Numbered from the stretch's first letter, positions 32,006 to 42,006 are shown. The stretch: 64,000 nucleotides of DNA from Spirochaetales bacterium (GCA_016930675.1 JAFGGG010000044.1:1-64000); one strand, 5' to 3'. Numbers and translations: made by a program. Notes: generated from the sequence alone by a model not told the origin.

Positions 32006-33349
32006 TTACCTTTTTCTTATCCATATACCACCACCATATGTGGTGGCTTTTTTTGAAGCAAACCGCCAAAAGAGTAACTTCACTAAGTTCTTAAGTGTTA
32101 TGGGGGGACGTTTTTTTTCATCAACCTCCCGCTCTTTTTTAAATATATATGAAGACACGATCTTTAAAACCGCCTTTACGGCTTTGCGGTCCAGGTTTTT
32201 TGGGGTATCCTCAGGAGTATGATAAACAACCTTTTTTTGAAAGAAATCCGTGCGCATGGCCACGAGCGATGTGGCGTGCACACCGATACGAGCCATTTCA
32301 GCGGCATCAGTGCCTCCCATCCCCAAAATCAACCTGAACAGACGAGCATTATACCCCTCGTTATTGGCAACTTCCACACATTCCTTGGCCATTTTTTTGG
32401 AAAGCCTAACCGTACCGTTAATATCCCAGGTGAGAAACTTTATCTGGTTCACGTCAAATATCGAGTCCACGTTTAAATTATATGTGGGTATTCTTTGCAA
32501 CTCCTTTTTATAGGTTCGGGTATAGATTTTGGAGCCCCTCACTCCCGATTCTTCCGCGTCAAAACTGATAAACCTTAAGCGGGTATGGTTAAGCCTGAGT
32601 TTACTGGATTTTTTTAACCTGGAAAAAATTTCGGCCAGGGTTACCAGCATACAGGAAGAAATCAAATTGTCGCCCGCACCTTCGGTAACCTCGGAACTTA
32701 AGAAGAAAAAAAGCGGGATATAAAAGACAGCGCCGATCGGAACCAGGTAATGTAATATTTCGGCAAAACCGGGAACACGTCCGCTCATAATGTGAACCGC
32801 CACGATAAAGGTTAAAGCGGCCGCCGCCATTACACCTGTAATAACAGCACAGCTGATAGTGACAACATAGAGCTGGCCGTTAAACGCAAGCAGACGGAAA
32901 ATACGGGCGCTGTCGTGATGTCCGCTTATGATTATCTGCTGCTTAACCTCGTCTACCGGCTCGATTGCGCCGATCACATTAATGCCTTCGGCTTTTGTAT
33001 AAAGCGGATCAAGAAAGCGCTTGTAAAACACAAATTGTATGGCAAATACAAACACCAGCAGTATAAATCCTATCCAGGCCGCATAAAAAACATTAAAAAG
33101 CAATAAAAAGGTTGAAAGAATATAAAGAATGGGTACCAGTTCCAGATGCCCGAAAAACGCTCGGGGATGAAAGTGAAATCTATGAAAGTGAACCGTATCA
33201 CAGTATTTTCCCAACTCCGCATGAATAATTTTAGCCGACTCCTTACAGGCATCACTTCCCGCCAGGCGGGGGCCGCATGTATCGATGATATCCTGAGTAA
33301 GGCGGATGCTTTTATTCACATGTTCCGCGTTTATGGAAAACTTTTTCAT
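32006..33349 (-). CDS. M28-family zinc aminopeptidase with membrane segments
   Basis: 447 residues. All M28 metal ligands are present: IIISGHHDSARI (His, Asp), EGAGDNLISSCMLV (bridging Asp), FISFDAEESGVRGS (Glu-Glu), YNLNVDSIFD (Asp), VVYHTPEDTPKNLD (His). Unusually, two hydrophobic hairpins interrupt the enzyme: one after the N-terminal helix (residues 70-115) and one between HHDSA and the AGDN motif (about 175-235), so the active site would sit at a membrane face. The last 20 residues (KKATTYGGGIWIRKR) come from a short repeat seen also at 54942. Transcribed from 33361-33389, with hardly any leader. Confidence 0.88.
   Translation of the reverse strand: MKKFSINAEHVNKSIRLTQDIIDTCGPRLAGSDACKESAKIIHAELGKYCDTVHFHRFHFHPRAFFGHLELVPILYILSTFLLLFNVFYAAWIGFILLVFVFAIQFVFYKRFLDPLYTKAEGINVIGAIEPVDEVKQQIIISGHHDSARIFRLLAFNGQLYVVTISCAVITGVMAAAALTFIVAVHIMSGRVPGFAEILHYLVPIGAVFYIPLFFFLSSEVTEGAGDNLISSCMLVTLAEIFSRLKKSSKLRLNHTRLRFISFDAEESGVRGSKIYTRTYKKELQRIPTYNLNVDSIFDVNQIKFLTWDINGTVRLSKKMAKECVEVANNEGYNARLFRLILGMGGTDAAEMARIGVHATSLVAMRTDFFQKKVVYHTPEDTPKNLDRKAVKAVLKIVSSYIFKKEREVDEKKRPPITLKNLVKLLFWRFASKKATTYGGGIWIRKR
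32014..32055. repeat. short hairpin repeat, copy 1 (inside M28 3' end)
   Basis: ATACCACCACCATATGTGGT followed by GG and seven T. Stem CCACCA/TGGTGG. The minus-strand reading KATTYGGG matches KAATYGGM in the copy at 54942-54975, and the hairpin at 60001-60025 (ATACCGCCAG/CTGGTGGTAT) is a looser relative. Confidence 0.5.
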
Positions 33350-33360
33350 AATTATCGTAT

Positions 33361-33389
33361 AATATATGTTAGGTAATATATTTTTTCAA
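33361..33389 (-). promoter_or_regulatory. promoter of the M28 peptidase gene
   Basis: TTGAAA (33384-33389), 17 bases, TATATT (33361-33366) on the minus strand. The predicted start of transcription is about 5 bases before the ATG at 33349 and no ribosome site is present, so the mRNA should be leaderless or nearly so. Confidence 0.6.
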
Positions 33390-33437
33390 GTTACCCTTGA
33401 TTGATAAAAAACAGATAACATAGTATGTTCTTAGCAT

Positions 33438-34460
33438 ATGCAAAACCACGGCGACAAACAGAAAAATAAAGCGCAGAAATCGCTTTCTATTAAATCCTCT
33501 CAGTTCAGCATGCACAGATCACTGATGCTGGAACTGATTAAAGCCTTGGAGCGGGTAATTCGCGGTAAACACCAGGTGCTGGAACATGTTGTAACAACAC
33601 TTGTAGCCGGCGGCCATCTTCTGATTGAGGATGTTCCCGGTCTGGGCAAGACAACCTTGGCTAAAACCTTGGCCAGACTCATAAGCGGGAAAAAACAAAA
33701 GAAATCCATTGAGTTTAAGCGCATTCAATGCACTCCGGATCTGCTTCCTTATGATATAACCGGAGTTGATATTTACGATCCTGATCACAAAACCTTTATT
33801 TTTAAACAGGGGCCGGTATTTGCCAATATCCTGCTGGTCGATGAAATAAACAGAACAACACCAAAGGTACAGTCCGCTCTGCTTGAGGTGATGGCGGAAA
33901 ACCAGGTAACCGTGGGTAATAAGACATATGCCATGGATAAACTTTTTTTTGTTATCGCCACCCAGAATCCATTGGAGCTGGAAGGAACCTACCCTTTGCC
34001 TGTGGCCCAGATCGACCGCTTTTTTATGAAAATCACGATCGGTTATCCCGACGAGGACATTGAAATCGGCATAGTACACGATGATCCGGCTCATAAAATA
34101 ATGCCCGGCGTACATCCGGTATGCGGCAGCGATGAGCTTTTAAGGGCACGTGAGTTCTGCGAAAAAATCGAATGTGATGAAAGGCTGGTAAGGACCATTG
34201 TACGAATCATCGCGCTCACCCGCAAACACCGCGGTGTTGAACTGGGCGCTTCACCGCGCTGCAGTCTCATGCTTTTAAAAGCATGCCGGGTACGGGCTTT
34301 GCTTAAGAACAGAACATATGTGATCGACCAGGATATTATAGATCTCGCGCCTTTGGTAATCGGACACAGGCTTAAATTTAAAGATATACACATAAATCCG
34401 CATGAATTCTTAAGAGAGCTTGCCTTAGCTGAACTTAAAAAAATAAATTACCAGGAATAA
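33438..34460 (+). CDS. MoxR-family AAA+ ATPase
   Basis: 340 residues. Walker A LIEDVPGLGKTTLAKTLA, Walker B ILLVDEINRTTPKVQSALLEVM, sensor 1 VIATQNPLELEGTYPLPVAQIDRF, arginine finger region and a C-terminal lid (LTRKHRGVELGASPRCSLMLLKACR). The GTYPLPEAQxDRF box is diagnostic of MoxR. MoxR chaperones act together with DUF58 proteins on envelope or metallo-enzyme complexes. First gene of an operon MoxR-DUF58-transglutaminase-TPR. Confidence 0.95.
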   Translation: MQNHGDKQKNKAQKSLSIKSSQFSMHRSLMLELIKALERVIRGKHQVLEHVVTTLVAGGHLLIEDVPGLGKTTLAKTLARLISGKKQKKSIEFKRIQCTPDLLPYDITGVDIYDPDHKTFIFKQGPVFANILLVDEINRTTPKVQSALLEVMAENQVTVGNKTYAMDKLFFVIATQNPLELEGTYPLPVAQIDRFFMKITIGYPDEDIEIGIVHDDPAHKIMPGVHPVCGSDELLRAREFCEKIECDERLVRTIVRIIALTRKHRGVELGASPRCSLMLLKACRVRALLKNRTYVIDQDIIDLAPLVIGHRLKFKDIHINPHEFLRELALAELKKINYQE

Positions 34461-34481
34461 ATACTATAAAAGAGAAACAAG

Positions 34482-35783
34482 GTGAAGGGTTTAAAATCAT
34501 TAGCACGTAATATTTTCTGTTTTTCTATTCAGGGAACCGTGTTTTTTCTCTTTTCTGTTTTTGTCTTGGCGGCAGGAATCTTGAGAGTCGACCTGGCCGC
34601 CCTGCTGTGGGCGAGCGGCTTTTTTCTTGTTACCGGCTATACGTGGTTGGGAAACAATCTGCTGCGTATAATAATCAAACGCTATCTGGCAAGACAGCCC
34701 GACTGTATAAACATAAAACTCCCGGATCACGGCATTTATCCGGGAGAGGATGCGCAGGCTTACCTTACACTGAAGCTGCCTTCATTTATGCTCCCCGGAT
34801 TTCTTACCCGTTTTTCATTAAAAATGGTATGGCAGGATTATGCTTCCTGTAACATAGAAACCATGCTGTCCGCCGGGGAAACTTCCCGGATTATTACCTT
34901 TGCCGCCTCCCTGCGGGGGGAATATAATACCGGGGCCTGTTACATCCTGATCAAGGATTACCTGGGTTTAACAAAATCCGTGATAAACCTGCCCCTTAAA
35001 GTACAGCTCAATGTCTATCCCGTGTTGATTTCCTCTTCACACACGCCGCTTAAACTTGAAGTTTCAGGAGCCGATATCGAATACTCACCCAGAAAAAAAA
35101 CAAGCGAGGAGCTGTTGGAAATAAGAAAGTACTATCCGGGTGATGATGTACGTAAAATTAACTGGAAGGCGTATGCCCGTTTAAGCGAGCTCTTTTTACG
35201 CATTGGGGAAGAGACAACGCTGCCGGAAGCCAAACTGCTTTTTATAATCGATCCCACCCATTCACCGTTTGTTCCGGACGCAGTCCGGAACGCTTATCTA
35301 GACATACTGGTTGAACATGCCGGATCGTTGCTGCTTTCTCTGCTTAACCGGGGAGTGGACATATGGCTGTTGGTCCCGGGTTATAAAAAGGCGGAAGCCT
35401 TGAGTGCTGAAAAACGAGAGCTTCTGCTTAACCGGCTGTCGCGCATCCGGTGGCAGAAGACGTACCACACAATACCTTTGCCACCGTATAAAAACCTGTA
35501 TGCGTTTGTTTTTTCCTCTCCCGGTTCTCTGGGATTGGAGCCTCTGGTAAGACAGTTAAAAAAAACAGGATTAAAGCTAAGCTTGTTTTTCCCTTCCTGG
35601 CAGCAGGCCCAGCCCGCTGTGCCCGAACTCACTCTCAAGCATCTCCTGTTCTTAAGCGATCGAAGCAAACACAGGCAGCTTTCGGTAAATTTTGATCAGG
35701 ACTGGTTCTTTAAATTATACCGTACTGAAGCGGGAAAATTCCGCGGCGCGCCTTGGAGAATAAATCATGTCTACCAGGTATAA
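34482..35783 (+). CDS. DUF58-domain membrane protein
   Basis: 433 residues from GTG 34482. Two N-terminal helices (FCFSIQGTVFFLFSVFVLAAGILRV and LLWASGFFLVTGYTWLG), a beta domain, then the DUF58 signature EISPRKKTSEELLEIRKYYPGDDVRKINWKAYARLSELFLR (GDDxRxIxWKxxAR) at about 205-240 and a von Willebrand A-like fold (KLLFIIDPTH...). DUF58 proteins pair with MoxR ATPases and transglutaminase-like proteins. Overlaps the next gene by 17 bases. Confidence 0.92.
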   Translation: MKGLKSLARNIFCFSIQGTVFFLFSVFVLAAGILRVDLAALLWASGFFLVTGYTWLGNNLLRIIIKRYLARQPDCINIKLPDHGIYPGEDAQAYLTLKLPSFMLPGFLTRFSLKMVWQDYASCNIETMLSAGETSRIITFAASLRGEYNTGACYILIKDYLGLTKSVINLPLKVQLNVYPVLISSSHTPLKLEVSGADIEYSPRKKTSEELLEIRKYYPGDDVRKINWKAYARLSELFLRIGEETTLPEAKLLFIIDPTHSPFVPDAVRNAYLDILVEHAGSLLLSLLNRGVDIWLLVPGYKKAEALSAEKRELLLNRLSRIRWQKTYHTIPLPPYKNLYAFVFSSPGSLGLEPLVRQLKKTGLKLSLFFPSWQQAQPAVPELTLKHLLFLSDRSKHRQLSVNFDQDWFFKLYRTEAGKFRGAPWRINHVYQV

Positions 35784-37998
35784 GACACAAAACAGCATTC
35801 TGCTTTTTATACTCCGCAACGCCGCGCTTTACTTTCTCATGCTCAACGCATTTCTACACGTAAGCGACATCTTAAATCCTCTCTACCTGTCTGTTGCTTT
35901 TGTGCTTACGGCGCTCACAGCCGTGTTTTTGGAAAATCTCAAACTACGCTTTTGGACAGCTTCAATAATCGCGCTTGTTCTGCCTTTTTTTTTAAGAATG
36001 CTCGCCTTTTTTATGTTTTACGGAATTCAAGCTCTGATCCCCGGGCATGAAACGGACCTGTTATTTTTATTTTTTGATAAAGATTTTTTTCCCTTTTTAG
36101 CAGTATACGCCGTTGTATGGCTTTTTAATTTTTTAGCCCGCCGCTATTCACACTTTGTCCCGATTGAGGTTCTGCTTAACACCGTATTCCTCATTTTCAT
36201 CTTTTGGAACCAGGCATTCTACCATATAAGTCTGTATCCGCATCCTTCCTATTTTGCTTTAGCCCTTCTGGTGTTTGTACTTTGTGAAATATTTGTACTG
36301 CTGACGGCCGGTTTTATCAAGGAAAGGACGCAAGGCGGCGGTAAAAAACTGCTTGTGACTCTTGGTTACTGTGCTTTACTTGTGATTCCGCTGTTTATTG
36401 TTTTTTACCTCGTGCTGCAGGACTATCACGAGCAGTCCGCAAAAGGCTTTAGCGGCCTCATGAAACCGACATTATTCCAGTTTGATCTTTCACCGTATGT
36501 ACAGCTGCAAAGTGAAATAGAACTTTCCGACGATCTGGTGCTGCTTATGCGCACCGACGGTTCCAAACAAAAGTATCTTTTACGCCGCTATATCCTTTCC
36601 GCATATGATCCAAAGCGAGGTTTCTTTCGTGAAGAGAAACCGCCGCAAGAAGAGCAGAATGTATTTTTACCGGACTATGCCTTTGATTTCCCCGATCCGG
36701 GTTTTAAAGCGCGCACAAGACAGCTTCAGGAGTATTATCTTGTAAATTTCGATACGTCTGCGCTGATTGCGCTTAACTATCCGGTTACATCAATTCCGTA
36801 TAAAAACTGGCAGGGTTCTTCATTTACCCGCGTATACCGTGTAATTTCAAAAGTATGGGATAAATATGATATCCCACTACATCCCGGAACCCTTAGCCTC
36901 TGGAACTCCCTGATACGCCGCTTTACCTACAGCAGCCTCCAGCGTATTCGCCGGGCTGAAATGGATAAAGAACAGCTGGATCATTATACGGAGTATGGGC
37001 AAGATGAACAAATCCAGGATTTGGCGCGAACACTTACAGATAATACGGAAGGGTATTATGAAAAAGTCATCACAATCTATGAGTATTTAAAGCACAACTA
37101 CTATTACTCCCTCAAGCCGGGCATCTCTTCAGGAGAGAACCAGCTGCACCATTTCTTATTCCAGGTAAAAAAGGGTTACTGCTCCTACTTTGCTTTTGCC
37201 ATGGCACTCCTCTGCCGCAGTATCGATATACCCGCGCGCGTTGTCGTTGGTTTTTATGTGGGACCGTATAGTGAAGTACCTCAATTTTATCATTCGGGAG
37301 AGCTGCTCAACTTTTATGAGGTGAGGGCATATCAGGCACATGCATGGGTAGAGGTCTATTTTAATCAGTTCGGCTGGATTGAGTTCGATCCCACGTCCAC
37401 CACCCTTGCTCCCGGGGAGGACTTTGATATTTTCCTCGGACGGACGGGCGACGAAGCCGATCTTAGAAGGTTAATCGAAGAGATACTTAAAAACCAGAAA
37501 AATCTGAGCGAGAGTACAACTAAGCGGACGGAGGATGAAACCAACCTTGAGCGCTTAGGCAAAACCTTTTTACGGGGTATAAAAATTATCTTCTCTTACT
37601 GGTATTTCTTCTTTCCTGCGGTATATATAATTATTGTGCTCCTGTTTAAATACTTTCCCTATATCTTATTTCTCATTATCAGAAAAAAAACCAAAAAGAT
37701 AAAAAACCTCTACGCCTGGAGCGTGAATCTGGTTTACGGAAGGGCCTGGGTACGCGTGAAGGAGGAGTCCCTGCTTGAATACGCGAAGCGCCTGCAAAAG
37801 GAGAAAAAATTAAAGTTCCTCGGCTTCAGTGAGTATTATCTTAAAGCTGTTTTTAGTTCGGGCTTTAATGCCAAGGACTTTTCAAAAGCCAAAGCATGCT
37901 ATAAAGAATTTATTACGTCCTACAGAAACCATACAAATATCCTGCTTCGCGTGCTGGCCATTCTCAATCCCCGTTTCCTATGGAGAAATAAATTATGA
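35767..37998 (+). CDS. transglutaminase-like membrane protein (TgpA/DUF3488 type)
   Basis: 743 residues. About eight N-terminal helices, a periplasmic transglutaminase core, then one more helix (IFSYWYFFFPAVYIIIVLLFKYFPYIL) and a C-terminal cytoplasmic DUF4129-like tail. The Cys-His-Asp triad is KKGYCSYFAFAMALLCRSIDIPARVVVGFYVG (Cys), AYQAHAWVEVYF (His), WIEFDPTS (Asp), near residues 468-540. Genes of this type follow MoxR and DUF58 in many bacteria and are thought to process cell-envelope protein. Start overlaps DUF58; end overlaps the TPR gene by 4 bases. Confidence 0.93.
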   Translation: MSTRYKTQNSILLFILRNAALYFLMLNAFLHVSDILNPLYLSVAFVLTALTAVFLENLKLRFWTASIIALVLPFFLRMLAFFMFYGIQALIPGHETDLLFLFFDKDFFPFLAVYAVVWLFNFLARRYSHFVPIEVLLNTVFLIFIFWNQAFYHISLYPHPSYFALALLVFVLCEIFVLLTAGFIKERTQGGGKKLLVTLGYCALLVIPLFIVFYLVLQDYHEQSAKGFSGLMKPTLFQFDLSPYVQLQSEIELSDDLVLLMRTDGSKQKYLLRRYILSAYDPKRGFFREEKPPQEEQNVFLPDYAFDFPDPGFKARTRQLQEYYLVNFDTSALIALNYPVTSIPYKNWQGSSFTRVYRVISKVWDKYDIPLHPGTLSLWNSLIRRFTYSSLQRIRRAEMDKEQLDHYTEYGQDEQIQDLARTLTDNTEGYYEKVITIYEYLKHNYYYSLKPGISSGENQLHHFLFQVKKGYCSYFAFAMALLCRSIDIPARVVVGFYVGPYSEVPQFYHSGELLNFYEVRAYQAHAWVEVYFNQFGWIEFDPTSTTLAPGEDFDIFLGRTGDEADLRRLIEEILKNQKNLSESTTKRTEDETNLERLGKTFLRGIKIIFSYWYFFFPAVYIIIVLLFKYFPYILFLIIRKKTKKIKNLYAWSVNLVYGRAWVRVKEESLLEYAKRLQKEKKLKFLGFSEYYLKAVFSSGFNAKDFSKAKACYKEFITSYRNHTNILLRVLAILNPRFLWRNKL

Positions 37999-39803
37999 TT
38001 CATAACAAACAAAAATATTCGCTTATCATATCCGCCGCAGCAATGTGCTTATTGTTCGTTATATTAATTCCGGTATTATCCGATGAGCTTAAATCCGAAG
38101 ACTGGTACTACAGGCAGACACAGGACGCACTGAGCGCCGAAAACTATACCCAAGCTTTATCATTATTGGAACAGGCAAAAGCCCTTTATCCGGATACCAC
38201 GCTGTTCAACATTATGCTTGCCGATTTATATTACAGAAAAGAGCTGTACTCCAACGCGCTTACCGAGTATCAGGAAGCGGAAACCAAAATTCCCGCGGAC
38301 ACCTATATTTTAAATCAAATTGCTTTCTGCTACGGCCTTTTAAATCAGGAAGAAGAGGCCTTGACCTATTATGAAAAAGTCCTGGCATTGGATCCTGCGG
38401 ATGTTGAAACCATCGACTGGATGGGCTGGGTTTATCAAAAGATATATCAACTGAAAAATGCAGAAGAGTTGTTGCTCAAAGCCATAGAGCGCTTTGGATT
38501 ACAGGGGCGCTTGGCCGGCACACTGGCTTCCGTCTACGCCGACCTCTATGAATACGAAAAAGCAAAATATTATTACCAGGAAGCAATTAAGCTTTCATTG
38601 GCCGACAATGCGCCGGGCTCAGCAGCTATCTACTATTATAACCTCTCAATTATAGAGAAAATATTTTATAATTACGCGGCAGCTTTTACGGCCGCGCAAA
38701 ACGCCATTGATCTGCAGGAGCGGGCATCGGGCAGACGGATGAAAGGAAGCCTCCTGCATATGCAGATGGACTTTCAGGGGGCGAAGCGTGAATATGAAAA
38801 TGCGGCGTTCTATGACGACGCGCCGTATTCAAAAATCAACCTTGCCGAACTGGATAAGGATTTCGGCAATCTTTTAACTGCCCGGGAGCGTATAACCGCT
38901 ATTCTGGACCAGAGAGACTTGTCCTGGATGCTCTATTACAGTACCAATACGAATGAGTATTATGAAAGACTATATAAACTTGCCGCGGAAATTTATACGG
39001 GGCTGGCCCAGCTGGAATGGCACACACCACGGGCAGGCCTTATCGAGGAGGTGGGAGGAATAATTCAATCCATTATTTACCGCATCCAGGCCTGGTATTA
39101 CAAAGAAAAGTATAAACTGGCTGCAATCAATACAGGCAGGGCATATCTTGAAGCCGACAATCATCTAAACGGATACCTGGAATTAATGGAGGCCAATACG
39201 GACTACAAGGATGTGGCATTAAAATACTGCCTGCGGGCAAAAAATATTGAAACCCTGCTTATCCCCAAAGCCATACCGTCTTATACATTGTTGCAGGGCC
39301 TGATTTTGTCATCTCCCGATCTGCTTGAACAGGCACTCACGCTTTTGGACAGTTACTGGCAAAAGGATAAAATCTGTCATGGTTTACAAAATCTTATTCC
39401 CTTTTTGGAGCAGCAGGGAAAAATCAAGAAACGGCGTCTGGCACTCAACCGTCTTTACGGAATTAATCCCGGCGGTCTTATTCAATACGGATTGGGACTT
39501 CCCGTAGAACTTTTTCTGGAAATCGATGACAGTTCAATAGAAAAGCAGGCCCGAGCGCATTTCATCAACATGCTGAAAAAAGCGGGTTCCGAACTGGCAA
39601 AGGATGACGAGAACACAGGTTTTCAGTACCAGCTTTACATAAAATGGGATATAAACCGGCAGTTTTCCTTTCAGCTGATTGATAAAGCCACCAACAAGCT
39701 TGTACGCAGCGGAATACTGACAAGCAAACAAGATTCACTCCAAGCTCAGTGCGCGGATCTTTCGCGCCGTATGCTGTTTGAATATATCTACCGCGAAAAA
39801 TAA
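37995..39803 (+). CDS. TPR-repeat protein, membrane anchored
   Basis: 602 residues. One N-terminal helix (YSLIISAAAMCLLFVILIPVL) acts as anchor or signal, then tandem TPRs: DALSAENYTQALSLLEQAKALYPDTTLFNIMLADLYYRKELYSNAL, KIPADTYILNQIAFCYGLLNQEEEALTYYEKVLALDPADVETIDWMGWVY, and at least four more to residue 330. The C-terminal region is helical without clear repeats. Last gene of the MoxR operon; likely the scaffold for the transglutaminase-DUF58 system on the outer side of the membrane. Confidence 0.88.
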   Translation: MIHNKQKYSLIISAAAMCLLFVILIPVLSDELKSEDWYYRQTQDALSAENYTQALSLLEQAKALYPDTTLFNIMLADLYYRKELYSNALTEYQEAETKIPADTYILNQIAFCYGLLNQEEEALTYYEKVLALDPADVETIDWMGWVYQKIYQLKNAEELLLKAIERFGLQGRLAGTLASVYADLYEYEKAKYYYQEAIKLSLADNAPGSAAIYYYNLSIIEKIFYNYAAAFTAAQNAIDLQERASGRRMKGSLLHMQMDFQGAKREYENAAFYDDAPYSKINLAELDKDFGNLLTARERITAILDQRDLSWMLYYSTNTNEYYERLYKLAAEIYTGLAQLEWHTPRAGLIEEVGGIIQSIIYRIQAWYYKEKYKLAAINTGRAYLEADNHLNGYLELMEANTDYKDVALKYCLRAKNIETLLIPKAIPSYTLLQGLILSSPDLLEQALTLLDSYWQKDKICHGLQNLIPFLEQQGKIKKRRLALNRLYGINPGGLIQYGLGLPVELFLEIDDSSIEKQARAHFINMLKKAGSELAKDDENTGFQYQLYIKWDINRQFSFQLIDKATNKLVRSGILTSKQDSLQAQCADLSRRMLFEYIYREK

Positions 39804-39814
39804 TCCTTATGTTG

Positions 39815-42001
39815 CTATTTCTTCCTTATCATAAACAGAGACACGTCGTCCGCATAATTCCCGCAGTATTTTTTCAAATCACCATTAAGCGCGTGATTAT
39901 ATATCTGCTTCATTATTTTGTCGATGAGTTTGTTTAAGTCCATTCCTGAATTAGATTTTAGTATCTTTTTTAACTTTGCAATTCCAAACTGATTACCGTA
40001 ATTATCTTTGGCCTGGATTGCACCATCCGTGTAAAGCAATAAAACATCATGCTTTCGCATCTTAAAATTTCCGGCCGAGGCTTTGGCAGTAGCTTTTTCC
40101 GTAATTCCCATAAAAGCGGCCTTCCGAGAAAGGTCCTTCAACTCTATTACATTGTCCTGTTGTTTTCTATAAAGTAATGCGATCTCATGAGCACCGGCAT
40201 AAGTAAATGTGCCGTTTTTTTCGATAAAATAGTTTTGAGTCATGAACTTGTCGCTGCCTATGCGATCCCGATTAATCTTACAGAGCAGTTTATTGACAAT
40301 ATCATAGAGCACATAGGGTTTAATCTGCCTGGATAGATTATCAACAGTCATTACCACAGCCTCAAAAGCAACAAGCTGGATCAAGGACATAATGCCGGCA
40401 GGCAGACCGTGACCGCTTACATCACCAATCCCGATATAGTTACCCAGAGTAGTACAGAAGTAATCATACACGTCTCCGCCCACTTCGGTAGCGGTTACCA
40501 TGTTTGTGGCCACTTCATAACCGGGAATCTCAACATCTTTAGGGAGAATAGAAGTCTGAATATTTTTAGCAATATTCATTTCATTACTCAATCTGTTTCT
40601 TTCTCTTTGAATTCTCTTACCGGTAATAATAGAAAGTATTATCTTTAAATTCCCGATAAGCCAGTTAATCGTATTTTCTTCTTCCGGAAACAGCTTGTCA
40701 AATGAATCCTTAAATACAATAAACAGACCTATAAGCTTTTCTTTATCGAAAATCGGATTAACCGCGATCAGGCGCTGCAGTCCTTTTAGTTCCTCAGGAA
40801 TCTGATTGATGACAATCGGCTCTTTGGATTCCAGAATTTGTTTAATTATCTGCTCACCCCAATCCGTAAGATCCTGCAGCGGCAAAGAGCTTATTTTTCT
40901 GATATCATAAACCGTTTTTAAAATACTGTCTGAAATTTGTTTCTTGTTTTTTAAAAGCTTGATGGTCTGCGTTTTTAAAATGGGTGTACAAAATCCATTT
41001 ATCAGCTTGGGAGAGATTACCTTTAGAATATCTCCTTCCAAAGAATAAAGCATGGATCCGGAGATAGCGTATTCATGTATGGGCAAAGAGCGCTTTACCC
41101 GATCAAGCTCCTCTGTAATTGTACTTTTCAGGGTATCCACATCTTCTTCCAGCGGACTGCTTGCCTCCTGGCTGACCAGCTCATTCATAAGTAAAACAGA
41201 CTGCTCCTGCTGAATAATTGTCCGCTCCAAATTCAAAGTTCGCTGATAAAAATATTCCATAAATACACGAATCGCGTAGGCAACCGTTAACAGGAAAAAT
41301 ATTTCAGAGTGCAAAGGCTTTACAAATCCATCGAAGAAAAGAAAATAACCAACTTGAAGTACAAGCACCAAAAGAGACATGCTAAAAGTAAAATTATTTG
41401 TCCGAATTATGCCTCCCCGAAGTTCAAAAACTTTTTTTCGGTATTTCAATAACAACAAAAAGCTGACGACAGCATATGCAAGACATAATATAAGAGTAAG
41501 TGTTTTTAAATCCTCTCTGCCGGCCAATCCCTGTTCCCGCAAGGTGGCAAAGGTTTCAGATCTGTAAACAGCGGAGGCAATTGAGCCGTCGAACAGCTTC
41601 AGCGTATATAAATAGAATAAAAAAAATGAACAGACGGCAATGCCCAAAATAATCAGCCAATAGCGGATGGTGGTTCTAAGATTTTTCTTAAAATCCTCCC
41701 ATGCATGACTCTTTATAATTCTTTGACGATGGATTGAATATTCCAAAACAAAGAAAGTAAAAATATAAAAAGGAAATATCACCGAAAACAAAGGAAAAGA
41801 GAGCTCCGGTTTCCAAAATGAATATAATATTTTATATTGAATTAAAAATACGGCGATAGCACAGAACACTATTAGTGAAAATAAAAGGTAGCGGGGTCTT
41901 TTCCCAAACTGCGGTTTGTTTCTTATATCACTCCACAGCACAAGCGTAAAAATTATTATCGGGAAAAAGCTTCCCAGGTTAATATAAGTAAAAATATCCA
42001 T
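39815..42001 (-). CDS. SpoIIE-type PP2C phosphatase with 7TM sensor
   Basis: 728 residues. Seven N-terminal helices (residues 1-250) of the histidine-kinase-N 7TM type, a coiled linker, a GAF-like domain (about 290-470), and a C-terminal SpoIIE/RsbU PP2C domain: EVGGDVYDYF (metal Asp), IGIGDVSGHGLPAGIMS (metal Asp, GHG), GAHEIALLYR, DVLLLYTDGAIQAKD. Such phosphatases dephosphorylate a STAS antagonist; both the antagonist and the kinase lie directly upstream. Probably the output terminus of this partner-switch module. Ends 11 bases from the convergent TPR gene. Confidence 0.93.
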   Translation of the reverse strand: MDIFTYINLGSFFPIIIFTLVLWSDIRNKPQFGKRPRYLLFSLIVFCAIAVFLIQYKILYSFWKPELSFPLFSVIFPFYIFTFFVLEYSIHRQRIIKSHAWEDFKKNLRTTIRYWLIILGIAVCSFFLFYLYTLKLFDGSIASAVYRSETFATLREQGLAGREDLKTLTLILCLAYAVVSFLLLLKYRKKVFELRGGIIRTNNFTFSMSLLVLVLQVGYFLFFDGFVKPLHSEIFFLLTVAYAIRVFMEYFYQRTLNLERTIIQQEQSVLLMNELVSQEASSPLEEDVDTLKSTITEELDRVKRSLPIHEYAISGSMLYSLEGDILKVISPKLINGFCTPILKTQTIKLLKNKKQISDSILKTVYDIRKISSLPLQDLTDWGEQIIKQILESKEPIVINQIPEELKGLQRLIAVNPIFDKEKLIGLFIVFKDSFDKLFPEEENTINWLIGNLKIILSIITGKRIQRERNRLSNEMNIAKNIQTSILPKDVEIPGYEVATNMVTATEVGGDVYDYFCTTLGNYIGIGDVSGHGLPAGIMSLIQLVAFEAVVMTVDNLSRQIKPYVLYDIVNKLLCKINRDRIGSDKFMTQNYFIEKNGTFTYAGAHEIALLYRKQQDNVIELKDLSRKAAFMGITEKATAKASAGNFKMRKHDVLLLYTDGAIQAKDNYGNQFGIAKLKKILKSNSGMDLNKLIDKIMKQIYNHALNGDLKKYCGNYADDVSLFMIRKK

Positions 42002-42006
42002 TTTTT

